Source: Methanosarcinaceae archaeon | Lineage (GTDB): Archaea; Halobacteriota; Methanosarcinia; Methanosarcinales; Methanosarcinaceae | DNA: 15,207 nt | Assembly (NCBI GenBank): GCA_030655675.1 | Contig: JAUSPM010000009.1 | Span: forward strand, 1 to 15,207 | Direction of reading: 5' to 3' | Shown: positions 13,757 through 15,207 of the stretch, piece by piece | How positions within the stretch are numbered: the stretch's first letter is position 1 | Layout of the letters: every line of letters starts with the position of its first letter | The notes under the pieces: generated by a model | Told to the model about the DNA's origin: nothing | What the model saw: the letters and a program-made list of their open reading frames with translations, nothing else | Databases searched by the model: none | Made by a program: the position numbers and the translations under genes

Positions 13757-13991
13757 ATCACCCCCGTGCAACAACATCTGCGTTACCTGCGGCGCTTTAG
13801 GCGTGGCAGGCACTCAACTGCGGCGGCAGGTGAGTGTATTTGCGTTCATCTGCGGTTAAAAATGGAGTTTAATGATTAAAAAATAAGCATGAATAATAAC
13901 GAATCAACCGCAGATGAACGCAAATAAACGCAGATACGCTACGCTACGAACTGTTTATTCACAAAAATAAAAAACGAGGGCATCACTGCCC
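13757..13991 (-). repeat. Third copy of the AACCGCAGAT hairpin repeat, with an inserted hairpin
   Basis: From CACCCCCGTGCAACAACATC on, this repeats 11706-11887. ATTTGCGTTCATCTGCGGTT (13838-13857) and AACCGCAGATGAACGCAAAT (13906-13925) are a perfect 20-bp inverted repeat with a 48-base loop. Where 11706-11754 reads straight through, this copy carries an extra about 55 bases with CACTCA/TGAGTG (about 13785-13836), related in inverted form to 9464-9516. It runs into the lipoprotein gene's stop codon and terminator. The stretch 13643-13756 shows nothing else. Confidence 0.75.
13960..13991 (-). terminator. Terminator hairpin with the stop codon in its loop (lipoprotein gene)
   Basis: On the minus strand GGGCA-GTGA-TGCCC (13978-13991) is followed by TCGTTTTTTATTTTTG. 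The lipoprotein TGA (13983-13985) is in the loop. It is identical to the hairpin at 11196-11209. Confidence 0.7.
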
Positions 13992-14534
13992 TGTAGCCTC
14001 AGCCAACGCGCGCGTCTGCGTAAAATCTTCCGTATTGCCGTCGACTATGAATACAAAATTGTCATTGCTCCACAGATATGAATACCGAGCAACCTGCTCA
14101 CCACCCACTGTAGAGTAATCCATGATCCGTGTTGCGTAATGGCCATTGAACGACTCTTCAACAAACTGAGTTCCTCTCGCAAGCGGCGGGATACTCAACT
14201 TGTACTGATTAACGAAATTCTCTGCTGCATCACTATCATCGAATTCAACAACTGTGATATGCATCTCATCCGAATATGAATCCTGATATATACCTTCTGC
14301 AGCATCCACAATACCTGCAACATCCACATAATCTCTTTTAACATCATCAACTGAAATCGGCGGAGCACCAAGATACTCAAACCCTGCCGGAATATTCCTG
14401 ACCACGGTCAAATTTGCAGCAGTCAACACTTCATTTCCTGTTATGACTTCCGGTGTATCATTTGGATCAACACATCCTGACATTACAATCGCTAGAACTG
14501 TAATAGAGAATATCAACATTATTTTTTTGTTCAT
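13983..14534 (-). CDS. Small predicted lipoprotein of unknown function
   Basis: 183 residues. The N-terminus MNKKIMLIFSITVLAIVMSG-C is a signal peptide with a lipobox (VMSGC; Cys21), so the mature protein should be lipid-anchored outside the membrane. The rest (LTVVRNIPAGFEYLGAPPIS; a central ITVVEFDDSDAAENFVNQYK; YSYLWSNDNFVFIVDGNTED) looks like a compact alpha/beta domain. I do not recognise the family. AGAGGT lies about 9 bases before ATG 14534. Upstream, ATACTTGAAAGTAT (14581-14594) is a 14-bp palindrome that may be a regulator site or part of the promoter region. The last codons GGG CAG TGA form half of the terminator stem. Confidence 0.8.
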   Translation of the reverse strand: MNKKIMLIFSITVLAIVMSGCVDPNDTPEVITGNEVLTAANLTVVRNIPAGFEYLGAPPISVDDVKRDYVDVAGIVDAAEGIYQDSYSDEMHITVVEFDDSDAAENFVNQYKLSIPPLARGTQFVEESFNGHYATRIMDYSTVGGEQVARYSYLWSNDNFVFIVDGNTEDFTQTRALAEATGQ

Positions 14535-14626
14535 TTAATAAAACCTCTTGTAAAACTAATGAGTGATAATAGTTATCGATATACTTGAAAGTATCGAATA
14601 ATTGAAAATAAGTAAAAAACGCAAAT

Positions 14627-14661
14627 TAAAAAAAAAAAGAAGAAAGGGATTAACCCTTTCT
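14627..14661 (-). terminator. Terminator of the S-layer-type gene
   Basis: On the minus strand AGAAAGGG-TTAAT-CCCTTTCT (14641-14661) is a perfect 8-bp stem followed by TCTTTTTTTTTT. It lies 9 bases after the stop codon. Confidence 0.88.
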
Positions 14662-14670
14662 AAATTGTAT

Positions 14671-15207
14671 TTAGTTTCTTCTGACAAAGAATGCCACTGC
14701 AAGAAGTCCTGCGATTGCGAAGATTGCCTCAAAGCCAGGCTCTTCTTCTACAGGCTCTTCCTCATCTGCATCCTCTACAGGTGGTGTTACAACAGGTGGT
14801 GTTACAACAGGTGTTGTTGTGTCTGCAGGTGTTGTTGTGTCTGTGTCATTAACAACAGGTGTAACTGGTGTTACAGGTGTTGTAGGTGTTGTAGGTGTTG
14901 TTGGAACTGCTCCACCAATGGTTACTTCCTTTGCTGGATAGAACAAAATTCCAGTGCCAGTAACACTCTTACCAAGTTCTGATGTCTGGAAATACATATT
15001 CCCAAGGAATGTGATCTTGGAGTCTGCATTCAATGTTATTGAATTGTCATTAGTCAATGTTAACATATCTAATGATGCACCAGTAACTTTGAAATTTCCA
15101 AATGTATCTTCTGATGAAATAGATGTAACAGCGTCCTTATCGATTAACCAAGTGTACTTCAATTGAACGAGATCAGTTGATGTGCCTCTAAATGCAGCAT
15201 CAACATG
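14671..15207 (-). CDS. S-layer-type surface protein, C-terminal part, PGF-CTERM anchored (5' end outside window)
   Basis: The frame is open to the window edge, so the gene continues beyond 15207; 178 residues are visible. First comes the end of a beta-rich domain (STDLVQLKYTWLIDKDAVTS, GASLDMLTLTNDNSITLNAD, KITFLGNMYFQTSELGKSV, FYPAKEVTIGG), which resembles the S-layer duplication domain (DUF1608) of Methanosarcinales. Then a Thr/Pro/Val linker of about 45 residues, probably glycosylated, an acidic stretch, and EEEPGFEAIFAIAGLLAVAF with VRRN at the end. This is a PGF-CTERM signal: PGF motif, hydrophobic segment, basic tail, processed by archaeosortase A. The protein forms or decorates the cell envelope. 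It is followed by a strong terminator, so the gene is probably highly expressed. Confidence 0.88.
   Translation of the reverse strand, partial: HVDAAFRGTSTDLVQLKYTWLIDKDAVTSISSEDTFGNFKVTGASLDMLTLTNDNSITLNADSKITFLGNMYFQTSELGKSVTGTGILFYPAKEVTIGGAVPTTPTTPTTPVTPVTPVVNDTDTTTPADTTTPVVTPPVVTPPVEDADEEEPVEEEPGFEAIFAIAGLLAVAFFVRRN

Noticed and set aside
14602..14982. Cysteine-rich 126-codon frame on the plus strand
   Set aside because: It is the antisense of the Thr/Pro/Val-rich linker of the S-layer-type gene; the Cys/Cys-Arg runs are an artefact of GGTGT repeats.

Overview
The window looks like a piece of a methane-metabolising archaeon of the Methanosarcinales (a methanogen or an ANME-2-type relative; I cannot choose). 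Evidence: a four-gene formylmethanofuran dehydrogenase operon, archaeal TATA-box promoters, Shine-Dalgarno sites ending in GGTGA/GGAGG, a tRNA-Met with a bulge-helix-bulge intron, and an S-layer-type protein ending in a PGF-CTERM archaeosortase signal. The intergenic DNA is AT-rich, long, and full of structured repeats.

Layout. 1-900 (+): an antitoxin-like gene followed by a broken RelE-like toxin and a hypothetical gene that appears frameshifted. 997-1168: first copy of a small TA-flanked MITE-like element. 1310-2221 (+): Rpn/PD-(D/E)XK nuclease ('putative transposase') gene. 2249-2446: possible gene relic. 2619-2728 (-): intron-containing tRNA-Met(CAT). 2730-3590: repeat-rich spacer. 3666-7843 (+): fwdD-fwdB-fwdA-fwdC, tightly packed, with its own promoter and a strong terminator. 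This complex interconverts CO2 and formylmethanofuran, the first step of CO2-based methanogenesis or the last oxidative step of methylotrophy/reverse methanogenesis.

7900-15207: every gene found is on the minus strand. Read from the right edge: S-layer protein (partial), a small lipoprotein, an archaeal AAA ATPase with a nuclease-like C-terminus, an 83-aa antitoxin-like orphan, relB-relE, and vapB with a destroyed vapC. The gaps hold three interlaced repeat systems: (i) the MITE (three copies: 172, 135 and 100 bp); (ii) a composite element of about 300-350 bp with 12-bp ends GTATTTGTTTAG / CTATACAAATAC, two copies of which end at the 3' end of a toxin gene; (iii) a repeat built from AACCGCAGATGAACGCA hairpins, which carries a terminator hairpin with a stop codon in its loop.

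The most solid discovery is the MITE insertion inside vapC. Removing the element plus one TA restores the codons across the junction, and with one missing base added back the gene becomes exactly 137 codons including the stop. Two of the three toxin genes here are dead while their antitoxins are intact. No complete new defence or metabolic system is evident; the novelty lies in the repeat and mobile-element architecture.
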